Origin: Sphingobacteriales bacterium
GTDB taxonomy: Bacteria > Bacteroidota > Bacteroidia > Chitinophagales > Chitinophagaceae
Length of the DNA: 64,000 nt
Assembly: GCA_016200915.1 (NCBI GenBank)
Contig: JACQDV010000002.1
Location: forward strand, 124,001-188,000
Direction: 5' to 3'
Part shown: positions 63,101-64,000 of the stretch, piece by piece
How the letters are laid out: every line of letters starts with the position of its first letter
Position numbering within the stretch: the stretch's first letter is position 1
The notes under the pieces: generated by a model
The model's database searches: none
What the model saw: the letters and a program-made list of their open reading frames with translations, nothing else
Told to the model about the DNA's origin: nothing
Made by a program: the position numbers and the translations under genes

Positions 63101-63168
63101 ATAACAAATGCAAGGGCTACAAGACTTACTAAGCATAGAACAAGGATCTTAATAATTCTCTTTATCAT
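60118..63168 (-). CDS. AsmA-like large envelope protein
   Basis: About 1016 residues from MIKRIIKILVLCLVSLVALA, one N-terminal membrane segment followed by a long periplasmic AsmA-type repeat fold: LKVNGIYLYQPRIHALVNNEGKANWDIM near residue 110-130, and C-terminal LSSQLSMTGKLNNNMMPLLPSLTGKG. The tail is Lys/Asp/Gln-rich and ends TSNSKQ. AsmA-like proteins are thought to carry phospholipid to the outer membrane. The longest frame adds 17 codons, judged less likely. Monocistronic. Confidence 0.85.
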   Translation of the reverse strand: MIKRIIKILVLCLVSLVALAFVIPVFFKKQVTELVKKEVNKNITAKVDFKEASLSLFRHFPSVTLSLDNLSVVGTNEFQKDTLVSAGKVEASLNLISVIKGNNIKVNGIYLYQPRIHALVNNEGKANWDIMRSTGAAAADTSASAFKMTLEKYAINDGYIYYNDAASGMNAEISGLDHEGSGDFTADLFALSTSTKATSASFTYGPVTYLSNANAEINGDIQIDTKNSKYSFKTDDIAVNNLKLSTEGFFQFVNDSVYNMDIKFRSPSNDFKDILSLIPGVYKKDFDNIKTSGKALFNGYVKGLYGPQQLPGYDVKLEVKDGFFQYPDLPDPVKNIQLAAHITNPDGKMDNTVVDVSNGHLEMGNEPFDFKLLFKNPETSRYIDAVAKGKLNLGDVSKFVKLEAGTKLAGLVWADVFAKGNMSALQNQQGDFSAGGFLDIKDLYYTSSSFPQPLQNGNMKVQIANTGGVADNTVVDINAGHIEAGKDPVDFTLHVSKPMSATNFSGTAKGRFTLDNIKEFVTLEPGTSIAGVANADLSFDGNKMAIDKKEYDKIKLNGTGDVQNVHYTSKDYPTGINVSYAGLELKDGNAALKDMKANFRNTNFTASGKVGNLIGYVMNDQPLTGVVNVGADKMNLNEWMGTDTAATTTAGAASDPFAVPANLNLTINAVAQKVRYDKVDYNNISGALQIADETVKLQNVKTEALDGSITFNGAYSTKADKKQPAIDLTYDVKDLDVQKTFYAFNTIQKIMPIGQFLDGKLSSQLSMTGKLNNNMMPLLPSLTGKGNLLLLEGVLKKFAPLEQIASVLDISELKSVALKDVKNYIEFANGKVLVKPFTVKIKDIEMQIGGMHGFDQSIQYAVQMKVPRKYLGTQGNSLLNNLSAKAVSSGIPVTLGDMVDLNIKMDGTLANPLIKTDLKQVAGDAVKDMQQQAVAFAKAKADTIKQTIKDTLTAIKNQTVKDLKEEAVKQLLDTKDSSGGNNLDSSKKKATQTLKNTLNNLFKKKKSPADTSNSKQ

Positions 63169-63371
63169 GGTATTAGATTTCTGGTTAGCTAAAACTTGTG
63201 TGCAAGTTAATAAATACAATTGTGGTTTAAAAGCTATTTATCAATGTTCATTCAATTATATTGTCTGCAGGCTACTATTGTGATAGAATACATAAAAAAA
63301 TGTATTTTTAATGAATAACGGCCGGTTAACAATTGAGGTTGTTATTTTTAATAATACATCGTTTTTAAATC

Positions 63372-63971
63372 ATGGAGATATACCCATCCGAAGTTTCTGC
63401 AAAGTTTATTGACCTGTTCATGAATAAAATGAACTTTACCGAAGAAGAATTTACCCTGATACTTTCTTTTTTCAGAAGAGAATATATTCCCCGAAAATTT
63501 TTTTATTTAAAAGCCGGACAGACAGCAAAATATAAAGCCTATATTAATAAAGGAAGTACCCGCACTTTTACAACAGATGAAAAAGGTGGTGAACATATTT
63601 TATACTTTTCTTTTGAAGACTGGTGGATTGGTGACCTGGAGAGTTTTTATAATCAGCAGCCAACCACTTTAAATATACAGGCTATGGAAGATTGTGAATT
63701 ATTGTTACTTCATAAAAATGACCTGGAGAAATTAGGCAAACAAATTCCCAAACTAAAAACATTGTTTGCAGAGAAAGAAAGAAAATCTTCCTTCGCCAAT
63801 ATGCAAAGACTAAAAGAAGTAAAAACCTTTTCAGCTGAAGACCGCTATCTTAATCTTATCAATAAACATCCTGAGATCTTTCAGCGCATCCCGCTTCAAT
63901 ATATTGCTATGTATCTTGACATAGAGCCACAATCACTCAGCCGCATGCGTAAAAGACTTTCCTGCAAATAA
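63372..63971 (+). CDS. Crp/Fnr-family transcriptional regulator
   Basis: 199 residues. N-terminal cyclic-nucleotide-binding-like fold (about 25-125, [41 protein letters not shown]) and a shortened C-terminal helix-turn-helix (about 165-195, [20 protein letters not shown]). The nucleotide-contact residues look divergent, so cAMP binding is doubtful. Divergent from the AsmA gene; its target is unknown. Confidence 0.88.
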   Translation: MEIYPSEVSAKFIDLFMNKMNFTEEEFTLILSFFRREYIPRKFFYLKAGQTAKYKAYINKGSTRTFTTDEKGGEHILYFSFEDWWIGDLESFYNQQPTTLNIQAMEDCELLLLHKNDLEKLGKQIPKLKTLFAEKERKSSFANMQRLKEVKTFSAEDRYLNLINKHPEIFQRIPLQYIAMYLDIEPQSLSRMRKRLSCK

Positions 63972-64000
63972 TTTTTCTTAACCCAGGTTAACTCGCTTAT

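Noticed and set aside
1-64000. tRNA genes in intergenic gaps
   Set aside because: No cloverleaf with GGTTCGA-type T arm was seen; GGTTCAGAC matches are part of the dispersed period-9 repeat.

Overview
The window looks like a chromosome segment from a member of the Bacteroidota, most likely near the Chitinophagaceae. The signs are a type IX secretion C-terminal sorting domain, ExbB-ExbD-ExbD-TonB, an amt-porin pair, an N-succinylornithine-type arginine pathway, promoters of the form TTG-N17-23-TAnnTTTG, A-rich start regions instead of Shine-Dalgarno sites, and moderate to low GC. It holds about 54 protein genes, densely packed and mostly amino-acid biosynthesis. No tRNA, rRNA, CRISPR array, classical insertion sequence or phage gene was seen.

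Layout. 1-1578: end of metX, then hom (methionine branch). 1612-6392, minus: thrABC, preceded by a Thr-rich leader peptide. 6697-9273: ppc, which supplies oxaloacetate for aspartate. 9345-18483, minus: nitrogen assimilation (gltB, gltD, amt, a porin and a 45-residue membrane protein). 18749-28819, minus: leuA, leuB, then an Ile/Val-rich leader peptide with an intrinsic terminator, then ilvE, ilvD, a DinB-like gene, ilvB, an ABM-domain gene, ilvN and ilvC. 30897-40141, minus: arginine operon (GNAT acyltransferase, argG, argC, argD, argF', argB, argE, argH), interrupted by two four-helix-bundle genes and headed by a structured leader of about 225 nt. 40513-43567: tonB/exbD/exbD/exbB. The rest is mixed: zinc metalloprotease, sulfatase-like membrane protein, deoxynucleoside kinase, trpS, gatC, two ABC ATPases, corrinoid adenosyltransferase, lpxB, UspA, thioredoxin, CHAD, a coiled-coil protein, a T9SS-exported GEVED protein, an AsmA-like giant and a Crp-family regulator.

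The most unusual feature is not a classical gene. Degenerate oligomer arrays with a strict period of 7 bp (sometimes 8 or 9 bp) occupy many gene junctions, often supply a stop codon, and in places lie inside reading frames (lpxB, argF', argB, argH, metX). Several are inverted and can fold into hairpins. Both four-helix-bundle genes in the arginine operon are flanked by inverted copies of such arrays, so each unit of about 430-450 bp resembles a mobile cassette with heptamer-built terminal inverted repeats. Two gene-less inverted arrays in the same operon, built from the same kind of heptamer as cassette 2, look like non-autonomous derivatives. A second family ends in GTCTGA with period-9 arms and flanks the ilv attenuator. 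A third is a pair of 63-64 bp elements upstream of ilvC and ilvD with a compensatory stem change.

Regulation appears to rest on RNA leaders: Thr leader peptide (thrA), Ile/Val leader peptide plus terminator (ilvE), a hairpin with a U tract just before leuA (whose enzyme lacks the usual leucine-binding regulatory domain), and a long structured 5' leader on the arginine operon. All calls are from reading the sequence; no database search was run.
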